Assembly: GCA_938075415.1 (NCBI GenBank)
Contig: CALJHC010000010.1
Coordinates: forward strand, 124,001-188,000
Source of the DNA: an uncultured Rubripirellula sp.
GTDB taxonomy: Bacteria; Planctomycetota; Planctomycetia; Pirellulales; Pirellulaceae
DNA length: 64,000 nt
Direction of reading: 5' to 3'
Part shown: in pieces, positions 56,470 to 64,000 of the stretch
How the letters are laid out: the number at the start of each line of letters is the position of its first letter
Numbering within the stretch: position 1 is the first letter of the stretch
Notes under the pieces: generated by a model
Told to the model about the DNA's origin: nothing
The model's input: only the letters and a program-made list of their open reading frames with translations
The model's database searches: none
Made by a program: the position numbers and the translations under genes

Positions 56470-57873
56470 TCAGCTCATCAGTTCGTTGATTGGATTCGCA
56501 TCACTCACCAAATGCACAGGTCGACCGTCCGGTGTGTACATCATTTGTCCGGGGTCAATTCCGAGTTTTCTGTAGACGGTTGAGACGAAGTTTTCAGGTG
56601 AAAGCACTCTTTCAATCGCGGCATAGCCTTGGCGATCTGTCGCACCGATTACCTGTCCTCCCGGAGTCCCACCGCCGGCAAACATGACACTCATTGCGTT
56701 AGACCAGTGATCACGACCACCGCGGTCATTGATTTTTGGTGTGCGACCGAATTCTCCAAGAGCGATCACGAGGGTGCGTTCAAGCATTCCCTGCTGCTTC
56801 AGGTCTTCAATCAGTGCGGCAATCGTCGCTTCGAATGGTGGGACTTTGGATTCAAAGGCGTTAAACAGGTCGGTATGGTGGTCCCAGCCGCCGTGATAGA
56901 GAGTGACGAAGGGGACACCGGCGCTGACCAATCGCCTGGCGAGTAGTGCCCGTTGTCCCAAGGGGTGACGGCCATAAGCGTTCCTTACCGGTCCGGGTTC
57001 ACTGTGGAGGTCGAAGGCAGCTTGGGCTTCGGCGCTACTGATTAGTTGCAAGCCTTGAGAGAAAAATTCATCCGCGGCGAGTGCCGGGTCCCCCGCGGCC
57101 TCGTTGGTGATCCGAAGCATCCGATCGACCTCACTACGAATTGCCTGCCGCGAATCGAATCGGCCTTCACTAAGACCGTTGGGTAAAGTCACGTCACGGA
57201 CCCTGAAGGAGCTGGAATTCGGGTCGTCTGGAACGACAAAGGGAGCGTGCCGGGCACCGAGGAAATTGGGGCCGCCGGATCGCGACATGTTCGGCATCGA
57301 GAAATAGGCGGGTATGCCCTCCGGCGCTCCAACCTCTTTCGAGATCACACTTCCCAAACTCGGATGAAAGCTGACAAAGGCACCACATCCAACGGGGATT
57401 CTGGGTGGTGCACCGGTCATCATGTAATGGTTCCCGGCACCATGATTTCCTTGGTCGTGTCGAATAGAACGAACGATGGCAAGATCGTCGGAGATGGCCG
57501 CCAGCTTGGTCATCAGCTGAGAAAAATGCATGCCCGGTGTCTGCGTCGAAATCGCACTGAATTCACCTCGGATCTCTGCCGGCGCATCAGGTTTTGGGTC
57601 AAATGTCTCGTAGTGGCTGGGGCCACCATCCATCCAGATGAGGATGCAAGCGTCCGCTTCGCGAGGCAAGGACGCGAGCTTGCCGGACGCGGCAGACGCA
57701 GTGGTTGCCTGAAGTGCTCCAGAGAGACCTCCGGAGATCAATCCTCCCAACCCCAAAGTGATGCTGTCTCGTCGAGTGATCCCTTGACAGTTTCGATTTG
57801 CTCGGATTCGACGCGAACTGTTTGGCGTCCCGAATGCGGCTGGTGCAAACGATTTTCTTGTCGTGTCATTCAT
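56470..57873 (-). CDS. Tat-exported DUF1501 protein
   Basis: About 467 residues from the ATG at 57873; an ATG at 57948 adds 25 residues. A Tat-like signal (GITRRDSITLGLGGLISGG) lies about 30 residues in, unusually far from the start. The DUF1501 domain, an alkaline-phosphatase-like fold, has ACILIWMDGGPSHYETFDPKP, SIRHDQGNHGAGNHYMMTG, TLYHGGWDHHTDLF and VIALGEFGRTPKIN with likely metal-binding Asp/His. It lies 12-90 nt after the DUF1549 gene, depending on start. Function is unproven, though hydrolase-like. Confidence 0.93.
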   Translation of the reverse strand: MNDTTRKSFAPAAFGTPNSSRRIRANRNCQGITRRDSITLGLGGLISGGLSGALQATTASAASGKLASLPREADACILIWMDGGPSHYETFDPKPDAPAEIRGEFSAISTQTPGMHFSQLMTKLAAISDDLAIVRSIRHDQGNHGAGNHYMMTGAPPRIPVGCGAFVSFHPSLGSVISKEVGAPEGIPAYFSMPNMSRSGGPNFLGARHAPFVVPDDPNSSSFRVRDVTLPNGLSEGRFDSRQAIRSEVDRMLRITNEAAGDPALAADEFFSQGLQLISSAEAQAAFDLHSEPGPVRNAYGRHPLGQRALLARRLVSAGVPFVTLYHGGWDHHTDLFNAFESKVPPFEATIAALIEDLKQQGMLERTLVIALGEFGRTPKINDRGGRDHWSNAMSVMFAGGGTPGGQVIGATDRQGYAAIERVLSPENFVSTVYRKLGIDPGQMMYTPDGRPVHLVSDANPINELMS

Positions 57874-57960
57874 GTTGGCTTGTCGATTCCATGGACGTGT
57901 GGCCTGGATACTCTGAATTCTTCGTTGGTCGGTGCTGAGGTCGTTCATGACAGCGCTCTT

Positions 57961-60156
57961 CTAGTCTTGAATGGAAAACTCAGGTGCATTGATCATCGCC
58001 CAGATCAGGTCCTCAATTGCGGTGCGTTTTGAATCGCTCTGTTCGATCAATCCGTTTGCGTAGCTGCGTTCTTGGTCATCGGGATAACGACTAAATGCGG
58101 CGAGGTAAAGTTCGTCCGTGATGTTCGAGGTGAGTGCGCCTTCCTTGTTGGCTAGGCGAGCCGCTCGGCCCTCATCGCTGCGAATCCGCTTGTCGAGTTC
58201 GCGAGAATTCATGAGGTGTAATGACTGTGTCATGGTTGAATCGGGAGTGCGTTCGCAGGGGGGATCTTGATTTTCGTTAGGGCGTCCAAAGGTATCCAGA
58301 AAAATTGAATCAACGCGGGTGGTCCAAACCTGATTGGCTCGTGACTCCGGCGGCATCGCCTGCATGTTGGCGCTGGTTTCCGTTACGTCCGCAATTGCGT
58401 CAAGCAACAATTCGGCTCTAACGCGATGACGGTAGTGCCGAGAGTAATTCACTCGATCGGTGACATTCGATGGGGTTGGTATCGAGGAATGGGCGTACAC
58501 ACGAGATAACACGATGGTTCGCAGTAAATGTTTCTGGTTGAATCCCGAGTCTTTGAAGTCTTGGGCTAAGGCGTCCATCAGTTGCGGGTTGGTGGCAGGG
58601 TTGGTGCTTCGGAGATCATCGACCGGTTCTACCAGCCCACGCCCCATTAGCGTTGACCAAAGCCGATTGACTTGCACCTTCGCGAAGAACTCGTTTTCAG
58701 TCGACGTCAACCAATTTGCCAACGATTGCCTCGGATCCGCTTCGTCAACCATGTGTGAGGCCTGATACAACGGCGTGGGGTTGAGGACCTGTCCAGTCAA
58801 AGGGTGCTTTACGGTGCCAGAATCAGTGGTCAGCACAATCTCCTCGCCACCGGAGATTGGCGGCGAGAGTCCAGTTCCCTTGCGGCCCACGCGAGCAAAG
58901 TAGGCCGCAAACTGATAAAAATCATTCTGGCTGTAGCGTTCAAACGGATGATGGTGGCACTTTGCGCATTCGAGTCGAATTCCCAGAAACAGCTGACTCA
59001 CCATTGTCGTGATCTCATCCGGGCTTCTTCGGTCCCGGAACAGCGTTGCGGCGCCGTTGTGCCAAGTGCTTCCCTTGGCGGTGACAAGCTGCCGAACAAA
59101 TTGATCGTAGGAGACGTTTTCTCGAAACTGTTGTCGTATCCAGTTGTCATAGTTCAAAACGGCTTTGATACCCACCCGGTACGGATTGGGGCGCAGTAGG
59201 TCTGCCCAGTATCCAGACCAGTGGTCGGCGTATTCCCGACGGTTTAAAAGCGAGTCCACAAGACGCTCCCGTTTGTCAGGGGCGTCGGAGTCTAGGAATT
59301 GTTTCGCCTCCGCAGCCGAGGGAAGTCGACCAATTAAATCCTGATGAACCCTCCGCAGATACGTGGATTCACTGATAGCTTCGGAAGGTTCGATGTTTTG
59401 TTTTTGTAGCTTTTCGTAGACAAGGTCATCAATGTAATTATCACGAGGAAGCTGGTCGAAAAGGTTTGGGTCAAGTGGATCTTGACGCGGGATCACCACG
59501 TTTGCGACGCAGATGTGATTCATGTAGCGGGCCATGATCGTTGATTCACCCGGAAGTTCCCCGGCGGTGACCTGACCGTCCGCGTTGACCGAGACAACTG
59601 CATCATCATTTGAGAGATAAGTGGTCATCGCGGTCACGTCCCGTTTGGAACCATCACTGTAGGATGCGACTGTTTTCAACCCGGCGCCACCGTTGGGCTG
59701 CAGAGAAAAATTTGTCGCTTCGAGCGTTACTACTTCCAGTGTTGGTTCATTCGCCAGCGAACGGGCAGCTCCCTGTTCGATCCACCGAAGCAGTGTTAAG
59801 TAGGCTGGGCTGTCTATCTCAAACCTTCGCCCTCCGCCATGCGGTTCGGCTCCAATCGCTTTTCGAAGCAGCAAGCTCTGTTCGGGCGAAGATGGGAAGA
59901 GGCGTCGACCACGCGCGTCTTGGGTTAACGCCGCAAAATCAAAGTCAGAGTCGAAACCGAGCAGGGAAAGTTGAAACCCATTTTGTCCACGTTGCTTTCC
60001 ATGGCAGGGCCCCGAATTACACCCATGGGCAGAGAGGACTGGTTGCACGTCAAGTTCGAAGCTGACGCGGTCCACCCCGTCCGCGACGGCAGAGCCAGCG
60101 GCGCACAGCGATATCCCAAGGATTAGTTTGACGCAAGTTCTGAGCAGGTTGGGCAT
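57961..60156 (-). CDS. Exported DUF1549/DUF1553 cytochrome-like protein
   Basis: 731 residues with a signal peptide (LLRTCVKLILGISLCAAGSAVA). Order: a haem-type site in an unusual spacing (HGCNSGPCHGKQ, CX4CH); a BIG2-like beta domain (TVASYSDGSKRDVTAMTTYLSNDDAVV); DUF1549 (YLRRVHQDLIGRLPSAAEAKQFL, WSGYWADLLRPN); a canonical CxxCH (ECAKCHHHPFERYSQNDFYQFAA); and DUF1553 (NWLTSTENEFFAKVQVNRLWSTLMGRGLVEP, HSSIP). It is the first gene of the operon with DUF1501. Probable c-type cytochrome-like periplasmic protein of unknown role. Confidence 0.93.
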   Translation of the reverse strand: MPNLLRTCVKLILGISLCAAGSAVADGVDRVSFELDVQPVLSAHGCNSGPCHGKQRGQNGFQLSLLGFDSDFDFAALTQDARGRRLFPSSPEQSLLLRKAIGAEPHGGGRRFEIDSPAYLTLLRWIEQGAARSLANEPTLEVVTLEATNFSLQPNGGAGLKTVASYSDGSKRDVTAMTTYLSNDDAVVSVNADGQVTAGELPGESTIMARYMNHICVANVVIPRQDPLDPNLFDQLPRDNYIDDLVYEKLQKQNIEPSEAISESTYLRRVHQDLIGRLPSAAEAKQFLDSDAPDKRERLVDSLLNRREYADHWSGYWADLLRPNPYRVGIKAVLNYDNWIRQQFRENVSYDQFVRQLVTAKGSTWHNGAATLFRDRRSPDEITTMVSQLFLGIRLECAKCHHHPFERYSQNDFYQFAAYFARVGRKGTGLSPPISGGEEIVLTTDSGTVKHPLTGQVLNPTPLYQASHMVDEADPRQSLANWLTSTENEFFAKVQVNRLWSTLMGRGLVEPVDDLRSTNPATNPQLMDALAQDFKDSGFNQKHLLRTIVLSRVYAHSSIPTPSNVTDRVNYSRHYRHRVRAELLLDAIADVTETSANMQAMPPESRANQVWTTRVDSIFLDTFGRPNENQDPPCERTPDSTMTQSLHLMNSRELDKRIRSDEGRAARLANKEGALTSNITDELYLAAFSRYPDDQERSYANGLIEQSDSKRTAIEDLIWAMINAPEFSIQD

Positions 60157-60741
60157 GGCAGGATGCAGCTCACGGGAAGGCGGGAACGCTCCATTTTACT
60201 CTTACGTGAAGACTTCTGCCGACATTACTTGGGGCAGATTTTCCAATTCTGGGACGCTATGAACGGATTTTTCCGCAGTTTTGCTCCGAGATTGGCCTCG
60301 ATTGTCGAATGAGGGCTCCATTGGGAAGCGGAGTTCCTTGCACCAAAATTCGCCAATGACGCTCGAACACATCGTTTCATTCTTATCAGCGGAGTAGCCT
60401 GCGACATGGAAAAACGAAGTCAGGAATGCCGAGTGTGCACTAAATCGCGTCACGTTTTCCAGAAACACCTAAGCAAATAACTTCGTTCCAGAATCAAGTT
60501 CAGCGGTACTTCCAGCAACAGAGGTTGGGGGGGGTGAGAAAGACGATATTTCCGAGTGCATCTGTGAATGGAAAATTGGATTCCCGGCAAGAAAATCACT
60601 TCTGAGAGAAACGGTCAGGTGCAGTTGCCTCTTTGGCGATCCAGCCGGGTTCGGTCTGCCAGTACCACACAGCTTAGACCTGTTTTCGCCTGTAACACGT
60701 CGATCGTGAAAGCTCATTGGTCACGAGCGGACCGGGCTTGT
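60157..60741. other. Gene-free stretch, nothing recognised
   Basis: Upstream of the DUF1549 operon. An eight-base G run lies near 60526-60535. Short frames on both strands are unsupported. Confidence 0.5.
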
Positions 60742-61908
60742 CTAGGGGGCCGCTGAATCATGATTGTTTTCGGAGTTGGCCGCCTCATCCGAGGCACTTT
60801 GCTCTTTGCCTTGCACTAACGCTTTCTCTGCTTCCTCGCGGCGTAGTACGTTCTTTAAAAAGCCAATACGTCTGCGCAAAATTTTTGCCTGTAGTTCAAC
60901 TTCTTCCAATTGCTTTTCCATCCGATCGATGCGGACGGCAGTATCGCGACTGGCGATCCTTTGAACAAACTCCAGAAGGATCAGCGCACGAAGCGCACGA
61001 ACGGCTGTCCCGCGTAGGCGATAGACGCGAGCCATCTTGCTGAGTTGGCTCGCTTTCAAGACTTGAAGTGTCCTAAGAAAAGAAACCAGGGGCAACAGGA
61101 TGATGACAATGTCAAGCCAATGTGTCTTGCAGTAGGCAACTTTTTTGCGGGCCACCGCAACAAGGACAATGAATTCAAAGGCGAATGCAAACCAGATGAT
61201 TCCGGTGCTGACATGGATCGCAACTCGAAGCGAGGGGTGGGCGATGACCTCTGCTTTCAGAAAGTATTCAACAAGAAGTACCGGTAAGATCAACAAGGCG
61301 ATGAGGAACATCGGCAGACTGAATCGTCGTTCAAGTCGTCGGCGTAACCGTTTGTTGGGATGCCGCCAGCCAATTCCGGGCAACCAGATGCGGTAGTCCA
61401 TTTCTGGGCTTCTCGCGCACAAGCGAAGCGAGGGGCAGATGCAGAAAAGAAGTCCAAAAAAATGAAAACGTAAATTCGCTTTTTCCCACCGTCGGGTTAG
61501 CCAGTGAAGTATTGACTCAGCAATCACCAACGGCCAGATGATCAGGGCGACTCCCAAAGCGACTGTCTGGATGTCGCGGCTGATGGTGGTTCTGGCGAGT
61601 TGCTTTGCACCTTCGATCTGCGCTTCGGCGGTTTGCTCGAGTAGAAATGCCTTCGCGCTTTCGGTGAATTGTGGAACATCAATCCAGAGGACAACCAGTG
61701 TCGCTTGGCAAATTAAGAACGAAAAAGCTAAGCCAAACATCAACGACGCAGAGTTCTGCGCAATCCAAACCTTCAGATCGATTCGAGTTGGCTGATTCGG
61801 TCCCATTTTCCTCATCTTCGCGTGCGCGACGGATTGATTTGAACCTCTGTGATAATTGATCGAGCTGCCCGCGCCACTCGTCAAGCTTTTTTGCATTAGG
61901 TCTACCAA
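60742..61908 (-). CDS. Voltage-sensor-like membrane protein without a visible pore domain
   Basis: 388 residues. Membrane segments lie at about 56-76, 113-137, 147-165, 196-216, 228-252 and 262-279. The last three plus a basic S4-like helix (279-315) make a voltage-sensor pattern: FAFEFIV (S2 Glu), HWLDIVIILLP (S3 Asp), then SFLRTLQVLKASQLSKMARV with Arg/Lys at roughly three-residue spacing, continuing YRLRGTAVRALRALI. After S4 there is no S5-pore-S6; instead a long charged helix, probably a coiled coil (EKQLEEVELQAKILRRRIGF), and an acidic tail. The start is uncertain (61908 or 61815). This may be an ion-channel relative or a voltage sensor used for another purpose. Confidence 0.6.
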   Translation of the reverse strand: MVDLMQKSLTSGAGSSINYHRGSNQSVAHAKMRKMGPNQPTRIDLKVWIAQNSASLMFGLAFSFLICQATLVVLWIDVPQFTESAKAFLLEQTAEAQIEGAKQLARTTISRDIQTVALGVALIIWPLVIAESILHWLTRRWEKANLRFHFFGLLFCICPSLRLCARSPEMDYRIWLPGIGWRHPNKRLRRRLERRFSLPMFLIALLILPVLLVEYFLKAEVIAHPSLRVAIHVSTGIIWFAFAFEFIVLVAVARKKVAYCKTHWLDIVIILLPLVSFLRTLQVLKASQLSKMARVYRLRGTAVRALRALILLEFVQRIASRDTAVRIDRMEKQLEEVELQAKILRRRIGFLKNVLRREEAEKALVQGKEQSASDEAANSENNHDSAAP

Positions 61909-61974
61909 CCCACTCTTGGTTGTCTTGCAAGCTGGTGCTCGAGAGTCGTTGAGTTGAGCAAGAGCTCAGTGGGA

Positions 61975-62325
61975 TTAACCCAAACGGTAACCAATTTGTT
62001 TCAGCAGGTCGGATACCCGTTGTACGTGATCGCCTTGGATTTCGATAGAAGCGTCCTCGATCGCACCCCCGGCCCCGCATTTGCTTTTTAGCTGCGACAA
62101 AAGTGTTTTGAGGTCACTTTCCTCCGGAGAAAGTCCCCAGATAACCGTGACCACCCTTTTGTGCTTGCGACGATCTCGACGCACTTTCACGCGTTGTTGG
62201 GAGGGTGGTAGCCATTCAGGAGCGTTTGGCTGCTCGGCGGGGCAATCACAGTTTTCAACCGGATCGCCGCAGCGGCTGCAGGTCGGTGGGATATCAAACG
62301 GAGTACCCGCAAAAAGTCGTGACAT
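61975..62325 (-). CDS. SUI1/eIF1-family translation factor (YciH-like)
   Basis: 116 residues from the ATG at 62325 (in-frame ATGs at 62343 and 62382 are possible). The N-terminus has a Cys cluster (CSRCGDPVENCDCP), plausibly a zinc site, followed by basic linker KVRRDRRKHKR. The SUI1 domain follows, with VTVIWGLSPEESDLKTLLSQLK, GAGGAIEDASIEIQGDH and VSDLLKQIGYRLG. YciH-type proteins bind the small ribosomal subunit and can affect initiation fidelity. It ends about 65 nt before the voltage-sensor-like gene on the same strand. Confidence 0.88.
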   Translation of the reverse strand: MSRLFAGTPFDIPPTCSRCGDPVENCDCPAEQPNAPEWLPPSQQRVKVRRDRRKHKRVVTVIWGLSPEESDLKTLLSQLKSKCGAGGAIEDASIEIQGDHVQRVSDLLKQIGYRLG

Positions 62326-63125
62326 GCGATTAGGGGAAATCATCCCAGGATGAGGAATTGGAGGTATGCAAGAGGGTGGCAAGCGAATTGACTCTGGAAT
62401 CCGTTAGAAAGAATCGTAACCTAATCTTGGAGCACTCCGTTTGAAAAGTTCCATTTCGCTCATTCAAGTTGATGACCGTCAAAGCTGCAACCAGTCATGG
62501 TCTTGGATAAAAAATCAAGCGGGCAGCCGTTGAGCAAGCCAATAAGCAAAACCGAGTGAATGGAGAAATTGAATACCGATCGTCAAAAATTTTCGTCTGA
62601 CAAACCTTCGTGCAGTTGGCAAACCCTTGCAAGTTGACTCCGTTGCTCGCCATGGAAGATGGAGTTGACTGGTGCGTCACTGACTCGTTGGCGTTCGCGA
62701 GGCACTTGTGATTTCGAGAGTGTTTTGTGGTGAGTGAATTACCTGTCCCTCATGCGTCGTGACCCCCTATCCGTCTTGCGCGTTGCTTCACTGCGCCGGA
62801 TATTGCATTGCTCGACTCCATTTCAAGGTGTTCAGGTAGTGAAGGCTTTGGCCGTTCTATCTTGCCTTGCTTGGCCAACTTGCCCGGGCGGTTTGGGTGC
62901 CCTCTTTGCGTAAACGAGGTTGAATGTTGCGGTTTGGGCCTGAAATAGCTGTTTTTTGCGAGTAAATCGCGTTTTTCTTACCATTGGTCAAAGAAGAAAG
63001 CGATGGTGGTTTTGCGAAAACAGCGCTAGGACGCAGGCAGGGTTTGATTTAGGCTATTGGTTGTTACTTTCCGAGCGAAAAGTGCATCATTTCCCGTTTG
63101 AAACCGATATCGATATCTTTTCCGT
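62326..63125. other. Gene-free stretch upstream of smc
   Basis: Divergent between the SUI1 gene and smc. A perfect 12-base palindrome (63106-63117) sits just before the smc start. No supported gene. Confidence 0.55.
63106..63117. promoter_or_regulatory. 12-base perfect palindrome before smc
   Basis: GATATCGATATC ends eight bases before the smc ATG. It could be an operator half or a chance palindrome; no ribosome site is evident there. Confidence 0.3.
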
Positions 63126-64000
63126 ATGCTAAAAGCACTCGAGCTTGCCGGTTTCAAAAGCTTCGCGGATCGCACGCGTTTCGATTTTCCGGATGGCATC
63201 ACGGTTGTCGTGGGCCCCAATGGTTCTGGCAAATCGAACATTGTGGATGCGATCAAGTGGGTACTCGGCTCGCAGAGTGCCAAGAGCCTGCGTGGCAAGG
63301 ACATGGCCGATGTGATTTTCAAAGGGTCGCAGACCCGTGGCCCATCCGGTGCGGCCGAGGCAACAATCGTCTTCGATAATACCGGTGGCTCTCTTCCGAT
63401 TGACGCCCCCGAAGTTCATGTGACCCGACGCGTTTATCGAAGTGGTGAGGGCGAGTACCTGATCAACAATCAGCCGGTGAGACTGAAAGATGTCAAGAAT
63501 CTGATTCGCGGCACCGGCATAGGAATCGACGCTTACAGTCTGATCGAGCAGGGGAAAGTCGATCGGATGCTGCAAGCAAATGCGAAAGACCGTCGAGCGA
63601 TTTTTGAGGAAGCGGCCGGGATTAGCCGTTTTAAAGCCAAAAAAGTTGAAGCGGAACGACGTTTGGCAAGAGTGCAATCGAACCTGACTCGGCTCGGTGA
63701 CATTGTTGACGAAGTTGGATCAAGGCTGAAGAGTATCCGCGGTCAGGCAAGCAAAGCTGAACGATACCGTCAGGCGAATCAACGTCTCAGGGAATTGCGA
63801 ACCCAGATTGCATGGGCCGACTGGCAGCAACTTAGTGATGAATTACAGTTCTCTCAAACAGAGCTTGAGCAGGCAATCTCACGACATCAATCGCTGGAGT
63901 CAACGCGTGAGGATTTAACCAAGCAACGCCAAGCCGCCGAGATGCAATTGCAAGGAATTGCGGATGAGGCACAAGGGGTTGAGCAGAAGCGAAGCGAATC
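63126..64000 (+). CDS. smc: Chromosome segregation ATPase SMC (5' part)
   Basis: The first ~291 codons of SMC run to the right edge. MLKALELAGFKSFADRTRF is the standard opening, followed by Walker A VVGPNGSGKSNIVDAIKWVLG, GSQSAKSLRGKDMADVIFKG, DNTGG, RRVYRSGEGEYLINNQPVRLKDV, GTGIGIDAYSLIEQGKVD and FEEAAGISRFKAKK, then the start of the coiled-coil arm. It acts with ScpA/ScpB in chromosome condensation and segregation. The ATG at 63126 is the only sensible start. The C-terminal half, hinge and Walker B lie outside. Confidence 0.97.
   Translation, partial: MLKALELAGFKSFADRTRFDFPDGITVVVGPNGSGKSNIVDAIKWVLGSQSAKSLRGKDMADVIFKGSQTRGPSGAAEATIVFDNTGGSLPIDAPEVHVTRRVYRSGEGEYLINNQPVRLKDVKNLIRGTGIGIDAYSLIEQGKVDRMLQANAKDRRAIFEEAAGISRFKAKKVEAERRLARVQSNLTRLGDIVDEVGSRLKSIRGQASKAERYRQANQRLRELRTQIAWADWQQLSDELQFSQTELEQAISRHQSLESTREDLTKQRQAAEMQLQGIADEAQGVEQKRSE

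Overview
The window looks like chromosomal DNA of a planctomycete, most likely of the Rhodopirellula/Pirellulaceae type. The pointers are two operons of the planctomycete-signature secreted families (DUF1549/DUF1553 with DUF1501, and DUF1592-type with DUF1552), a BBP7-type beta-barrel protein, a formylglycine sulfatase, a large secreted VWA protein with planctomycete-style Gly/Met-rich tracts, loose gene packing (about 11 kb lies in gene-free stretches longer than 300 bases) and frequent lack of Shine-Dalgarno sites. No tRNA, rRNA, CRISPR array, insertion sequence or phage module was recognised. Assignments rest on motif recognition by eye; no database search was run.

Layout, left to right. 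1-5.5 kb: the end of an alpha-oxoamine synthase whose frame is still open at the left edge (perhaps the C-terminal domain of a megasynthase), a 60-codon gene with a TTG start, a BBP7 outer-membrane protein, a coupled DUF1080-like/tadA pair and a VanZ-like protein. 5.9-17.5 kb, mostly housekeeping on the minus strand: purE-purK, a PcrA/UvrD helicase, a DUF2237 protein, an unknown exported protein, an RluA-type pseudouridine synthase, an SDR oxidoreductase and HflX. 17.7-21.6 kb: a translesion (mutasome) cassette of a small protein, imuA and imuB, without an adjacent dnaE2. 22-30 kb: ispG, the 1391-residue VWA protein, csrA and fliW. 30-35 kb: a zinc-ribbon/TerB protein and a sulfatase - PhyH dioxygenase - Gfo/Idh/MocA run. 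36.5-41.4 kb: a flavin-dependent halogenase-like enzyme, an exported VWA protein and a Tat-exported unknown. 41.7-45.6 kb: DUF1552 - DUF1592-type operon. 46-51 kb: an RND efflux adaptor and pump. 51-56 kb: a DUF6580 membrane protein, a planctomycete secreted protein and a CvpA-like protein. 54.6-60.2 kb: DUF1549/DUF1553 - DUF1501 - PPC-domain operon. 60.7-64 kb: a voltage-sensor-like membrane protein without a visible pore, a SUI1/YciH factor and the 5' part of smc.

The most unusual window-wide signal is a set of about a dozen short perfect or near-perfect tandem repeats (units 8-23 nt, 2-11 copies). Nearly every locus has its own unit sequence and almost all lie between genes. The one coding example lies exactly in the imuA/imuB overlap and is read in both frames. 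Other points worth attention are the pore-less voltage sensor with a predicted coiled coil, the halogenase-like enzyme, competing hairpins upstream of the giant VWA gene, and a non-canonical CX4CH haem-like motif in the DUF1549 protein.
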